A DNA stretch of 48,570 bases, from contig DXML01000004.1 in the NCBI GenBank assembly GCA_019414205.1, positions 1 through 48,570 of the forward strand. The letters are read 5' to 3'. The translations under genes were made by a program, and so were the position numbers. The notes below the pieces were generated by a model. The model did no database searches. It saw only the letters and a list, made by a program, of their open reading frames with translations, and was not told the origin of the DNA. This document shows, one piece after another, positions 7,433-17,100 of this stretch (position 1 is its first letter; every line of letters starts with the position of its first letter). Source of the stretch: Collinsella sp. Lineage in GTDB: Bacteria > Actinomycetota > Coriobacteriia > Coriobacteriales > Coriobacteriaceae.

Positions 7433-8525
7433 CGGAGTACACGACCTTACCGGAACCCTCGACGCACTCGCCCACGCGGAACGGCTTCTCGCCCAGCGCG
7501 ACCAGGGCTTCGGTAACCGCGGCCTCGTCCTCGGGGGCGACGATCAGGCACAGGCCGACGCCCATGTTGAAGGTCTTGCATGCCTCGTTGGGCGCGAGCT
7601 CGGCCTGACGCGACACGTAGGTGATGACGGGCGGAACGTCCCAACCCATCTCGGCGCCGTTGCGGGTGACCACGGCGTCGACGTCGTCGGCGAGTGCACG
7701 GTTGAGGTTCTCGGTAATACCGCCGCCGGTGATGTGGGCGATAGCATGCACGTTGACGCCGCCGCGCAGCAGCTCCAGGATCGGCTTGACGTAGATGCGC
7801 GTGGGGGCCAACAGAGCGTCTGCCAGCGATGCACCGCCGAGCTCCTCGAGCGGACGGCTCAGCTCCTCGGCCTTAGCGGCGGCCTCGGGCGTGCCCGGCT
7901 TAATGCCGTCGACGCCAATGACCTTACGCACGAGCGAGTAGCCGTTGGAGTGCACGCCGGTGGAAGGCAGGCCCAGGATCACATCGCCCGGGCGGACGTT
8001 TGCGGGGTCGAGCATCTTGGGACGGTCGACGACGCCCACGGTAAATCCGGCAAGGTCGTAGTCGGCAGGAGCCATGACGCCCGGGTGCTCGGCCATCTCA
8101 CCGCCCACGAGCGCGCAGCCCGCGAGCTTGCAGCCGTCGGCCACACCCTTGATGATCTTTGCCATGTGCTCGGCCTCGATGTGACCGATGGCGACGTAGT
8201 CCAGGAAGAACAGCGGCTCGGCGCCCGAAGCCAGAATGTCGTTGACGCACATAGCGACCAGGTCCTGGCCCACCGTCTCGTGACGGTCCATGATCTGGGC
8301 GAGCACGAGCTTGGTGCCCACGCCGTCGGTACCGCTAATCAGGATCGGGTCTTCCATATCCTTAAGCGCGGCAGCCGAGAACAGGCCACCGAAGCCGCCG
8401 ATGCCGCCGATAACCTCGGGGCGATTGGTGTCCTTGACCATCTGCTTAATCGCGTCGACGGCGCGGCCGCCCTCAGCGGTATCGACGCCGGCATCCTCAT
8501 ACGTCACATGCTTGCTGTCGCTCAT
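7422..8525 (-). CDS. purM: Phosphoribosylformylglycinamidine cyclo-ligase
   Basis: A 367-residue AIR synthetase that closes the imidazole ring using ATP, the fifth step of purine synthesis. It has the PurM/PurL fold with DGVGTKL (around 67-73), a VGGEMAEHPGV motif and the C-terminal GVHSNGYSLVRKV. Length is normal for the family (about 340-350) plus a short N-terminal stretch. GGAAGG precedes the ATG. It lies 157 bases after purF; that gap holds a possible purF terminator and a weak minus-strand promoter (TTGATA at 8625-8630, 16-base spacer, TATGGC at 8603-8608), so it may be made both with and without purF. Confidence 0.96.
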   Translation of the reverse strand: MSDSKHVTYEDAGVDTAEGGRAVDAIKQMVKDTNRPEVIGGIGGFGGLFSAAALKDMEDPILISGTDGVGTKLVLAQIMDRHETVGQDLVAMCVNDILASGAEPLFFLDYVAIGHIEAEHMAKIIKGVADGCKLAGCALVGGEMAEHPGVMAPADYDLAGFTVGVVDRPKMLDPANVRPGDVILGLPSTGVHSNGYSLVRKVIGVDGIKPGTPEAAAKAEELSRPLEELGGASLADALLAPTRIYVKPILELLRGGVNVHAIAHITGGGITENLNRALADDVDAVVTRNGAEMGWDVPPVITYVSRQAELAPNEACKTFNMGVGLCLIVAPEDEAAVTEALVALGEKPFRVGECVEGSGKVVYSDER

Positions 8526-8658
8526 CTGAGCCTTCCTCTCCCACTACCGTGGCGCCGCGCGGGCGCCAAACGGTGCTCATAGTTGTCCTCGATTCGGTGC
8601 ATGCCATAACAGCACGCGCCGTCATATCAACAAAACAGCAGGTAAAACCTACCAAAAT

Positions 8659-8685
8659 AAACCTGTCCCCATATGGCAGGTTTTA
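8659..8685 (-). terminator. Possible weak terminator at the purF stop
   Basis: On the minus strand AAACCTG and CAGGTTT pair around an 11-base loop, followed by ATTTTGG. The stem overlaps the purF stop codon. A seven-pair stem with few Ts may only partly stop transcription into purM. Confidence 0.35.
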
Positions 8686-10353
8686 TGCCTCGCCGTGCTC
8701 CTCTTCCCAGCTGCGGTCGTCGTATTTCTCGATCACGGCGTCGTCGTCAAAGTGCAGCGGCTTGTCCAGGTTGCGGGGCTTAAAGCCCTCCATAAACTTG
8801 TCGCGGCCAAAGCTCTCGGGAATCGCCACGGGGTAGCGGCCGGTAAAGCACGCATCGCAGTAACCGCCCTTGGGCATGACCTTAAGCAGGCCCTCGACCG
8901 AAAGGAAGGCCAGCGAATCGGCGCCGATATACTCGCAAATCTCGTCGACCGTCTTGTTGGCGCTGATAAGCTGCGACTGCACGTCGGTATCGATACCGTA
9001 GAAGCACGGCCAGATGACCTCGGGCGAGTTGATGCGGATATGAATCTCCTTGGCGCCGGCGTTGCGCAGCATCTTGACGAGCTGCACCATGGTGGTGCCG
9101 CGCACGATGGAGTCGTCGATGACGACCAGGCGCTTGCCCTCGATGTTGTCGCGCAGCGGGTTGAGTTTCATACGCACGCCCATGGCGCGCAACTCCTGCG
9201 TAGGCTCGATAAACGTACGGCCCACGTAGCGGTTCTTGATAAGGCCCTCGCCAAAGGGAATACCGCTCTCGTGCGAATACCCCTCCGCAGGCGGCAGGCC
9301 GGAGTCGGGCACGCCGATGACCAGGTCGGCCTCGACAGGCTCCTCATGTGCCAGCTGACGACCCATGTCGTAACGGCAGGCATAGACGCTCTTGCCGTTC
9401 ATGATGGAGTCGGGGCGGGCAAAGTAGACCTGCTCAAAGATGCAGTTGGCGGGCTCTTCGGCTGCAGGCACGCCCTGCTCGGATACCAGGCCCTCGGCGC
9501 TGATGCGCAAGATCTCGCCGGGACGGACGTCACGGACGTACTCGGCACCCACGATGTCGAGTGCGCAGGTCTCGGAAGCAACGACCCAGCCGCCGGCGCG
9601 CGTGACACGGACGGCGGAGTCGACCGTCGCGGCGCCGTCCTGCGACGGCAGCTGCGAAACGGCTGCGGCATCGGCCTGGTCCAGACCCTCGTCCACCAGC
9701 TTGCCCAGCACGAGCGGGCGAATGCCGTGTGGATCGCGGAATGCGTAGAGCGCCTGCTCGTTGATGAGCGTCATGGCGTAGCCGCCGCGCACGAGCTCCA
9801 TGGTCTTGCGAATACCCTCGCGCAGGTGGCCCGTACGCTGGGTAAAGTAGCCGATAAGCTTGGTCGCGACCTCGGAATCCGAATTGGAGAGGAACGGCAC
9901 GCCCAGCTCGATCAGCTGACGGCGCAGCTCGTCGGTGTTGACGAGGGTGCCGTTGTGCGCGAGCGCGATAATGACGCTGTTGATGGTAGAGAGGTGCGGC
10001 TGAGAGGCTTCCCAGCTCTTGGCACCGGCGGTGCCATAGCGCACGTGGCCCACGGCCAGCTGGCCGGAGAGCGTCGACAGGTCGGCGTTGGAGAACACGC
10101 GGTCGAGCAGGCCCAGATCTTTGCGGACCATAACCGTGCCGCCGTCACCCACGGCGATTCCAGCCGATTCCTGGCCACGGTGCTGCAGCGCACGCAGGCC
10201 AAAGTACGTCAGTCGAGCCACGTCGCGATCGGGCGCCCATACGCCGAAAATGCCACATTCCTCATGCAGCTGGTCGGAGTCCGGATCATACGTCGACATG
10301 GTGTTCACCTGTCCCGCGGCACGCTCGGCCGCGCGGATGGTTTCTTGAGACAT
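8683..10353 (-). CDS. purF: Amidophosphoribosyltransferase
   Basis: A 556-residue enzyme that makes phosphoribosylamine from PRPP and glutamine, the committed step of purine synthesis. The Ntn nucleophile is Cys33 in HEECGIFGVW, so about 32 residues would be removed as a propeptide, or fewer if the second Met (residue 19) is the start. Then come the glutaminase domain (RALQHRGQESAGI; LAHNGTLVN) and the phosphoribosyltransferase domain with the PRPP loop VVIDDSIVRGTTM. The C-terminal CYS motif YCDACFTGRYP fits the B. subtilis type with an iron-sulfur cluster. GAGGGG precedes the first ATG. It heads purF-purM-purN. Confidence 0.96.
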   Translation of the reverse strand: MSQETIRAAERAAGQVNTMSTYDPDSDQLHEECGIFGVWAPDRDVARLTYFGLRALQHRGQESAGIAVGDGGTVMVRKDLGLLDRVFSNADLSTLSGQLAVGHVRYGTAGAKSWEASQPHLSTINSVIIALAHNGTLVNTDELRRQLIELGVPFLSNSDSEVATKLIGYFTQRTGHLREGIRKTMELVRGGYAMTLINEQALYAFRDPHGIRPLVLGKLVDEGLDQADAAAVSQLPSQDGAATVDSAVRVTRAGGWVVASETCALDIVGAEYVRDVRPGEILRISAEGLVSEQGVPAAEEPANCIFEQVYFARPDSIMNGKSVYACRYDMGRQLAHEEPVEADLVIGVPDSGLPPAEGYSHESGIPFGEGLIKNRYVGRTFIEPTQELRAMGVRMKLNPLRDNIEGKRLVVIDDSIVRGTTMVQLVKMLRNAGAKEIHIRINSPEVIWPCFYGIDTDVQSQLISANKTVDEICEYIGADSLAFLSVEGLLKVMPKGGYCDACFTGRYPVAIPESFGRDKFMEGFKPRNLDKPLHFDDDAVIEKYDDRSWEEEHGEA

Positions 10354-10395
10354 GGTATCCCCTCAGAGCCTCGTATTTTTGGCGTTACCCGCCTT

Positions 10396-10401
10396 ATTAT
10401 A
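10396..10401 (-). promoter_or_regulatory. -10 element of the purF promoter
   Basis: A perfect TATAAT on the minus strand, 43 bases before the purF start. The base set 17 positions upstream (TGGGGA) is a poor -35, so activation or a relaxed promoter is likely. I see no purine riboswitch in the short leader. Confidence 0.5.
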
Positions 10402-10584
10402 CGCACGGCGCGACGTGCTCCCCAGCGCATGAGCAGCGCTTTTTAAAAGCCCACCGAGCTAATAATCAGTTTTGTTGCCAAACATTTTATCGGTCTGTCC
10501 AGTGTAAGTGCCCGCGCCCCCAGATGGCCGCCGCGTCTGCCGTTGGGGATTACAAAGTTGCAATTGGGACGTTCGTCCTGTCTT

Positions 10585-10613
10585 TTGGCAGGTCGGCGGC
10601 GTATCCTTATAAC
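10585..10613 (+). promoter_or_regulatory. Promoter of the CmpB-like gene
   Basis: TTGGCA (10585-10590), a 17-base spacer and TATAAC (10608-10613), 27 bases before the ATG. Just upstream, at about 10568-10579, GGACG and CGTCC form a short dyad that could be an operator. Confidence 0.65.
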
Positions 10614-10639
10614 CTACAACAAAGCGAGAAAGGTTCTGT

Positions 10640-11869
10640 ATGGATCGAAACGAACTCGACCCTAGCGTCCCCAGCGCCACAGAGGTCAAGAAGATTCCCC
10701 TCATCATTAAGGTGTACGCCGTCCTGTGCATCCTTTCCGGCGTGGGCACGCTCCCGTCGGTCGCTGCCTTTATGTGGCAGGTCATCACGGCACTTGTTAA
10801 CGGCAACGCCACCGAAAAGCTCGGCGACAACACGCTCGTCGCAGTCGGCCTTATCGTCGCCGGCATCATGCTCTCTGCGGCAAGTGCCGTCATCCTAATC
10901 ATCTTTGGCCTGGACCTTATCAAAAACCAGCGCCGCAACGCCGCCCGCCTGTCCTACATCCTTATTGCATTCACCGTCGTCGAGCTTTTGGTCGACGTGA
11001 TGCTCCAGGGTATCGGGCCCTTCTTGCTGCGCCCCGCTATTCAGCTCGGCATCCTCATCGCGCTTTCGGCCACCGTCGACCCCACGCTGCGTCAGGAGCG
11101 CGAGCTGCAGCGCCGCCTGCAGGAGATGCTCGACCGCGATGCCGCCGCCGAGGGCATGCTCGGCCGCGATGAGACCGGCGAGGGCTACATCAAGCTCAAC
11201 TACTTCAACCTGTTCTGGGTATTCTTCGTCTGCTGCGTACTGGGACTTATCTTGGAGGACATCTGGCACATGACGGTCAACGACCCGGGCGTCTACCAGG
11301 ACCGCGCCGGCATGCTGTTTGGCCCTTTCAGCCCCATCTACGGATTTGGCGCCGTGCTCATGACCATGGTGCTTAACCGCTTCTACAAAAAGAACCCCAT
11401 CATCATTTTCCTGGTGAGCGCTGTGCTCGGCGCGAGCTTTGAGGTGTTCGTGGGCTGGTTTATGCAGACCGCGTTTGGCGTGGTCTCGTGGAGCTACTCG
11501 CACATAACGCTGTTTGGTTTGCCCGATCCGCTCGTGGTCCTCACGGGCGGACGCACCTGCACGGGCTTTGCCTGCCTGTGGGGCCTAGGTGGCCTCATCT
11601 GGATCAAGCTGCTGCTACCGAGGCTGCTTAAGCTCATCAACAAGATCCCCTGGAAGAGCCGCTACTCGGCCACCGTCATCTTTACCGTCATTATGCTGGT
11701 CGACGGCGTCATGACGCTGCAGTCGCTCGACTACTGGTACCAGCGCGTTAACGGCACGGAGCCGGACATTCCCGTCGCACAGTTCTACGGCAAGTATTTC
11801 GATAACGACTACATGGAGAACCGCTTCCAGAGCATGACCATGAGCCCCAAGGACGCCACGCGCGTTTAG
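10640..11869 (+). CDS. CmpB-like multi-pass membrane protein (putative ABC transporter type IV family)
   Basis: A 409-residue integral membrane protein. The first half has about four hydrophobic segments (around 22-50, 70-95, 105-125, 130-145), then a charged, helical cytoplasmic stretch (about 150-185, RQERELQRRLQEMLDRD). The second half matches the putative ABC-transporter type IV family, with LEDIWHM, GPFSPIYGFGAVLM and FEVFVGWFM. No ATPase is adjacent and transport has not been shown for this family, so function stays open. AAAGG precedes the ATG. It is one of the few plus-strand genes, divergent from purF and convergent with the MoaE-like gene. Confidence 0.75.
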   Translation: MDRNELDPSVPSATEVKKIPLIIKVYAVLCILSGVGTLPSVAAFMWQVITALVNGNATEKLGDNTLVAVGLIVAGIMLSAASAVILIIFGLDLIKNQRRNAARLSYILIAFTVVELLVDVMLQGIGPFLLRPAIQLGILIALSATVDPTLRQERELQRRLQEMLDRDAAAEGMLGRDETGEGYIKLNYFNLFWVFFVCCVLGLILEDIWHMTVNDPGVYQDRAGMLFGPFSPIYGFGAVLMTMVLNRFYKKNPIIIFLVSAVLGASFEVFVGWFMQTAFGVVSWSYSHITLFGLPDPLVVLTGGRTCTGFACLWGLGGLIWIKLLLPRLLKLINKIPWKSRYSATVIFTVIMLVDGVMTLQSLDYWYQRVNGTEPDIPVAQFYGKYFDNDYMENRFQSMTMSPKDATRV

Positions 11870-11893
11870 CGCCCGCCGCGCCCAAAACGCAAA

Positions 11894-11931
11894 ATGCCCG
11901 CCGGTATCACACGTACCGGTGGGCATTTTTA
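11894..11931. terminator. Bidirectional terminator between convergent genes
   Basis: A 13-bp stem with one G-U pair (ATGCCCGCCGGTA with TACCGGTGGGCAT) is followed by TTTTT on the plus strand and by TTTTG on the minus strand. It serves the CmpB-like gene and probably also the MoaE-like gene. Confidence 0.82.
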
Positions 11932-11959
11932 TAAACGATCCTTCTATCGACGCAATCCT

Positions 11960-12379
11960 CTATGCCTCGCGCTCGACCTCACTCACGCATTCGTTCTTGA
12001 TGGTGCCAACGAGCGCCTGCAGTGCATCGACCACGTGTGGGCGAATGTCCCCGCCGATAAGCACGAGCATGATGTCGTCACCTACGGTAAGCTCGCCGCT
12101 TGCCAGCCACACGCGCACATAGCCGATACCCGGCATCGCGCGCGTAGTCTCGATAGCAGACCGTACCTTTTCGGCGTCGTAGTCAAAGACCATGCCGCCC
12201 ACCCTGTGGCCTGGCGCCACGCCATCGGTCTCGACTCCGCGCACCTCAGCCTTGGGCGTCGCGCGCACCACACCGTTATGCGTCAGATACATCCCACAGC
12301 CTGCCGCCGAAGCATCGGCCTTGGCCTCGCGCAGCCAAGCATCAATCGAAGGCATCAATTTGCCACTCTCGAGCATCAT
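11960..12379 (-). CDS. MoaE-like protein (molybdopterin synthase large-subunit fold)
   Basis: A 139-residue protein resembling MoaE, which with MoaD inserts sulfur into precursor Z during molybdenum cofactor synthesis. The pattern GVVRATPK, then VGGMVFDYDAEKV, then VRVWLASGELTVGDDIMLVLIGGDIRPHVVDALQALVGTIKNE follows the MoaE order. The usual HRxG.L.VGE and C-terminal Lys-rich (W/KKE) motifs are degenerate, and no other moa genes are near. It may be a divergent or repurposed MoaE. Two ATGs stand in tandem (12379 and 12376) after AAGGGAG; the second has the better spacing. Confidence 0.55.
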   Translation of the reverse strand: MMLESGKLMPSIDAWLREAKADASAAGCGMYLTHNGVVRATPKAEVRGVETDGVAPGHRVGGMVFDYDAEKVRSAIETTRAMPGIGYVRVWLASGELTVGDDIMLVLIGGDIRPHVVDALQALVGTIKNECVSEVEREA

Positions 12380-12397
12380 TTCTCCCTTACCGTCGTC

Positions 12398-12434
12398 GAG
12401 TAGCCAATTTGGGACGGGGCCTTTTTAGCTACTC
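12398..12434. repeat. Short hairpin repeat with conserved 23-base core, copy 1
   Basis: GAGTAGC (12398-12404) and GCTACTC (12428-12434) are perfect 7-bp inverted repeats around a 23-base core containing AATTTGGGACGGGGC and a T-run. Copy 2 at 48452-48490 has the same core and core length but different, still pairing arms. It lies just after the sortase gene, so it may end that transcript. Confidence 0.65.
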
Positions 12435-12443
12435 TCGAACAAC

Positions 12444-13442
12444 TTATTCCTCGACCGGCGTGAGCACCATGACGGCGCGTGTGTTGCTCAGCGACAGCGA
12501 ACGACAGGTCACAAGCGTTACAACCTTAGTTGCCGAAGCGGCACGATCGGTAGCATCACTCGCCACGGCGGAAGCGCCGTCGAGCATCTCGGACAGGTAG
12601 TTCTTGAGTCCGTCGTCGCCCTCAAAATTGGTCGTGCGCGCCTTGGCATACGTGTCCTCGACCACCTTGGTCGCCAGCGGACGCAGCTTATACGTCGCAT
12701 CGCGCGTGATGTAGTACACAAACTCGATGCTATCGAACGTCGCCTGATCAGTGGTGTCCGAAATCACGTTGAACATCGATCCGTCGTTCATATGGTGGCC
12801 GTAGATCGTGGTCTGCTGGTCGACCATTCCCGGCGCGGTGTCATCGCTATCCAGGAAAATGGCACCGGACGCGTTAGCCGTTCCGTCGAACAGCGTGTTG
12901 AGGTATTTGGAGTTGTTGTTGGTCTGCACCACGGGATAGTTGATATTGGTTCCCGGCACGTAAATCCAACCCACAATCTCGGGGTTCGTCTGAGCAAGCG
13001 CATCAAAGTCGATAATCGGCACGCCGCTGGCGTCCTTATCGCTTACATATTGCTTCTCGATTTTCTGATACGAATCGCTCGCCTGCTTATAGCCAATCTG
13101 GGCATTAATAAAGATAGCGGCGGCGGCGACAATCAGGCCGATACCGATGATGATGAGCAGAATGGGAATAATGGAGTGGCGCTTTTTGCGCGGCGGCTCG
13201 GTGCGATCCGACGGCGCGGCATGCGATGAAGACCGGGGCGGCTTCTTAGCGGAGCTATAAGACGAAGGACGATATGCGGCCGGCGCGTCCTGTCGACGAT
13301 GCGTCGCCGGTGTCACGGGGCGCGGCGCGCGCGGCTGCTGAGGAGAGGATGTCCGACCCTGCTGTGCCGCACGGGCAGCACCCGGCTTCGACGGATCGGG
13401 AATCTGAGAAGCCTTGAATCGTTTTCCCTGATAATCGGACAT
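12444..13442 (-). CDS. Class B sortase
   Basis: A 332-residue membrane-bound transpeptidase that joins sorting-signal proteins to the cell wall. A cytoplasmic Pro/Ser/Arg-rich N-terminus (1-88) is followed by one membrane segment (about 91-113) and the sortase domain. The catalytic triad is visible: His216 in YGHHMND, Cys313 in TLVTC and Arg322 in SNTRAV. VGWIYVPGTNINYPVVQ and SGAIFLDS are class B hallmarks. The long proline-rich N-terminus is unusual. It follows purE by only 35 bases and may be co-transcribed with it. The wall-anchored GH31 enzyme nearby is a possible client. Confidence 0.92.
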   Translation of the reverse strand: MSDYQGKRFKASQIPDPSKPGAARAAQQGRTSSPQQPRAPRPVTPATHRRQDAPAAYRPSSYSSAKKPPRSSSHAAPSDRTEPPRKKRHSIIPILLIIIGIGLIVAAAAIFINAQIGYKQASDSYQKIEKQYVSDKDASGVPIIDFDALAQTNPEIVGWIYVPGTNINYPVVQTNNNSKYLNTLFDGTANASGAIFLDSDDTAPGMVDQQTTIYGHHMNDGSMFNVISDTTDQATFDSIEFVYYITRDATYKLRPLATKVVEDTYAKARTTNFEGDDGLKNYLSEMLDGASAVASDATDRAASATKVVTLVTCRSLSLSNTRAVMVLTPVEE

Positions 13443-13477
13443 GGCTCTCCTTATACTGCGGTGAAACGGCGGAACGC

Positions 13478-13942
13478 TTAGGCGTCAGCCATCTCCTGCT
13501 TCATCTTCTCGATAACCTTGCGGTACTCGGGGTCGCAAGCACCCAGAATCTGTGTGGCATAGATGGCGGCGTTCTTGGCACCGTTGATGGCAACGCAGGC
13601 CACGGGCACGCCCGAAGGCATCTGCACCATCGACAGCAGCGAATCCATACCGCCCAGGTCACTCGTCTTCATAGGCACGCCGATAACCGGCAGCGGCGTA
13701 AAGGCAGCCACGACACCACCCAAGTGAGCGGCCTTGCCGGCGGCGGCGATAATCACTTTGATACCGCGATCGGCGGCAGTCGAAGCCCACTCGTGGACCT
13801 TCGCCGGCGTGCGGTGCGCGCTCGCAATGACGAGCTCATAGGGCACACCCAGTGCCTCGAGCTCGGCGGTGCAGCCTTCCATAACGCCCAGATCGGACTT
13901 GGAACCCATGATGATCCCGACAACCGGCTTCTGATCTGCCAT
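13478..13942 (-). CDS. purE: N5-carboxyaminoimidazole ribonucleotide mutase
   Basis: A 154-residue class I PurE that shifts the carboxyl of N5-CAIR to give CAIR in purine synthesis. The N-terminal GIIMGSKSDL loop, VIASAHRTP and AAGKAAHLGGVVA are the active-site motifs. The start was chosen by the ribosome-binding site: AGGAGG lies nine bases from the ATG at 13942 but only three from the ATG at 13948. purK is not adjacent. A TATACT on the minus strand at 14009-14014 may be its -10. Confidence 0.96.
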   Translation of the reverse strand: MADQKPVVGIIMGSKSDLGVMEGCTAELEALGVPYELVIASAHRTPAKVHEWASTAADRGIKVIIAAAGKAAHLGGVVAAFTPLPVIGVPMKTSDLGGMDSLLSMVQMPSGVPVACVAINGAKNAAIYATQILGACDPEYRKVIEKMKQEMADA

Positions 13943-14008
13943 AAACATAGACCTCCTGTTGAGAGCGGTGACGCAGCGAATCCGCGACCCTTAACTGCAA
14001 ATAATTCA

Positions 14009-14014
14009 AGTATA
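14009..14014 (-). promoter_or_regulatory. Possible -10 element for purE
   Basis: TATACT on the minus strand, 67 bases before the purE start. No convincing -35 is seen. Confidence 0.35.
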
Positions 14015-14102
14015 GCCACCGATGCCGATGTGTTCGGTGAGAGACGGAATGCTTTGCGAGATTAAGGCCGAAGGGTCGGAGCTTTCCGCCTACATTCAAA
14101 AA

Positions 14103-14139
14103 GCATGCCCACCGTCCTTGGGTGGGACGGCGGGCACGC
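14103..14139 (-). terminator. Terminator of the GH31 gene
   Basis: A 15-bp stem with two wobble or mismatched pairs and a seven-base loop, followed by TTTTT on the minus strand, 20 bases after the GH31 stop. Confidence 0.82.
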
Positions 14140-14159
14140 TTGCTTAGCTGTTGCTGGGG

Positions 14160-17100
14160 CTACTTGGCCTTGCTGCGACGATGGAAGAAAGCGCCGATCG
14201 CGGCGATGATGGCGCCGAGACCACCGACGGTCACGACGGTCGCCGCCGTCTGGTCGCCGGTATTGGGGATCGCCGAACCGTTCTTCTTGCTGCCCTGGGC
14301 CTTGTCGCCTGCGGGCTTGCCCGCCTGGTTGCCGCCGTTCGAGCCATTGCCGGAACCCTGGTTGCCCGAGCCGCCCTGGTTGCCGGAGTCGGCATCCCTG
14401 AGGCTCTCAATGGCCAGCTTGAGCTGGTCATAGGCCGCCTGGAGCTGGGTGTCGGAAGCATTCTCATCACCCAAGACGTCCTCGGCGTAGGTAATGGCAT
14501 CCGTCAGGGCCTTGACAGACTCGTCCGTCTTGCCCCTGGTGTCAGTCTCCTTCGCCTGCTTGACCAGGGCCTTGAGCTGCTTCTTAGTCGGATTCTCGAC
14601 CGGGACCACCGGGGTCTTCTCGAGCGCGCCGCGGGCGCTCTCGAGCGCCCTGAGCGCCTGGTCGACCTCGTCCTGCGTGGCGTCCTCATCGCTCAAGATG
14701 GCGCGGGCGCTCGCCAGGGCGTTCTCGAGCGCCGTCCAGGAGGCCTCGGTGTAGTCACCGGCCTTGAGGTCGCCGGCAGCAACCTCGGCATCAACCTTTT
14801 CGATCGCGGTAGCGAGATCATCCTTCGCCACCGGATCGGGGACGGCCGTACCGTAGAACTTGAGCTCCGCCATGCTGCAGTAGGCATCAACGTCGCCACC
14901 GCCGGCGTGAATCACCTTGACGGTCACGTAGCGACCGCGCGCGGCGCCAAAGCTCATCTGCTTCCAGTCGCCACGGTCGGTGAGCACGCGGCCGTCGTTG
15001 TCGAAGGCGAACGTACCCATCGACGCGGCGGTGCCCATCTCATAACCGTCGGCAGTGTCGGAGACCAGTATCTCGGCCTCGAAGATATCGCCGTTAGTGC
15101 CGCCGTCCTGGCGCGGCAGGAATGTAACGTCGGTGAGATCGTAGTCGCGGCCCAGGTCGACACTCAGATACTGGGGCATACCGGTCCCATGGGCCCAGTC
15201 GCTGTGCCAAAGCGTCCGCTCGTCGCCGTCGAGAGCGTTGACGGCGTTGCTGCCCTCGTAGTCGGCCTCACTCGAGAAGTCGGCCACCTTGACGTTCTTG
15301 CGGTTCTCGGGCGTGTTGATGAGGATCTTCTCATCGACAGGGCGCATCTTGAGGCCGTCGATTGCCTTCTCGATCTTGGCAGTGGCGTCTGCGACATCCT
15401 TCTTGCTATAGCTGCCCTGGCCGCTGTCGAGGAGCTTCCGAGCCGCCTCGACCGCAGTGGTGAGAGCTGCATAGGAATCCTTGGTGTAGACGGACTCGCT
15501 GTAGCCCGCGGCCTTGGAAAGCGCTGCCACGAGCGCAGAGGTATCGACACCAGCCTTGACCTCGACCTCATAGGATGCGGTCTTGGAGGGGTCGAGTACC
15601 GACGCCACCGTGATCTTTGCCTTGCCGGCCTTGTTGGCACGCAGGTAGTAGCTCACGCTATCGCCAGCCTGAACAGCGGAGACGCTTACCACAGAGGGGT
15701 CGGAGCTCTCGACCGTCACATAGGGGTAGCCAGCGCTCTCAGGCGTAGCCTTGGCGTCGACGGGCGTAATGTCGCCTTCAAAGAACTCGGTCTGGTTCTT
15801 GCCTAGCTCGACACCCTCGATGGCCTCGACACCCTGCGTGTAGTTGAAGTTGACCTCACGCAGTGTGAGCATCTGGTCACCCGATGCCTCAAGCGGCGTG
15901 ACCTCGACCTTGGTCGCCTTCTTGCCCTTGTTCTCGGCAGAGAGGCCAAAGGCGTAGCGAGCCAGGAAGGAATCGTACTCCCCGCCCGCGAACTCTTGGG
16001 TCGAGCCATCCTCGAACGTCACGACAGCCTTGATCTTCTGCACGGTTCCGTTGCCACCGTTGCGGTTAACGACCTCGACACTATCGAGTTTCGACGGCGT
16101 CTTAAATGCGAATGTCATCGTGGTGGGAAGCTTCACGTAACTCGGAAGCTTACCCTCGCTGTCCCAGTTGCCGCTCCAGTCCCATAGGAACTCAAAGCCG
16201 TTGTCGCCCTCGTTATTATCGAACAGCGCGTTATAGCTCTTCTGCTGGATAAGTTTCTCGACGTTGGTCCCGTCGTCGGTCGTGAGCTCATCGTTGGTCA
16301 TCGTGATGTTGAAGGCATCCTGACCGTACTCGGCGACCGTTGGCTGAGGAACATCCGGCATCGTCACCGTGCCGTCGCTCGCAAACTCAAGCGCGTCGCA
16401 TGCCGGACCGATGAGCCAAGATGTCGAGGGCAGTTCGACCTTGCCGGCGGTCTTGGCCTTGAGCTTGAAACTCGCCACCGCGCCGGTACCGTTGTAGAGC
16501 TTGCCATCGCCGCGGTTGGCAAAGGCGAGATTGATAGTCTGCGTTCTGTCCGCGAACTGGACCTTCTCGCGAGACAGGTTCTCCATGCCGGCAGTCGAGC
16601 CGTCCTGCGCGATGCTCTCGGACACAAACTCGAACTGGTCGCTCTTGAAGTTGACGAGAGCGCCCAGGGCGTTGACGTTCTTGGCGTCGGCCGCATAGAC
16701 ATCAACGGTGATCTCATCACCAGCCTCGACCTCGGTCTTGCTCGGTATCACCGCGAGCGAACCTGCGACCTTGCCCTTTTGTTTAGTGCCACCGTCAAGA
16801 CCCGCCATGGTGAACGAGTAATCGTAGACGTCGTAAACGCCGTTATCGTTGAGGTCGGCGAAGTGGTCGCGGATCTGCGAACCGAACGTCGGGGTATCGG
16901 GCTCGCGATTCTCGAGGCCCAGGTAGTTCTTCATGTTGGAGTAGTCTCCGTCGGAGATCGTGGCCTTGTTGAGGTTGGAGCCCACGGCGAAGCCATCCGT
17001 GCCGTCGGTCTTGTAGATGGCAATCTCGGACGCGGAGAAGAAATTGCCGACCGAGGCGAGCGGTGTCATGCGCACGTAACGGGCGGCCACGGTGCCGTCA

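Noticed and set aside
10354..10395. Purine riboswitch before purF
   Set aside because: The leader after the TATAAT is too short and lacks the three-stem junction pattern.
14151..15806. 551-codon plus-strand open frame
   Set aside because: Lies opposite the repeat-rich C-terminal part of the GH31 enzyme; repetitive Leu/Arg/Gly content without domain pattern.
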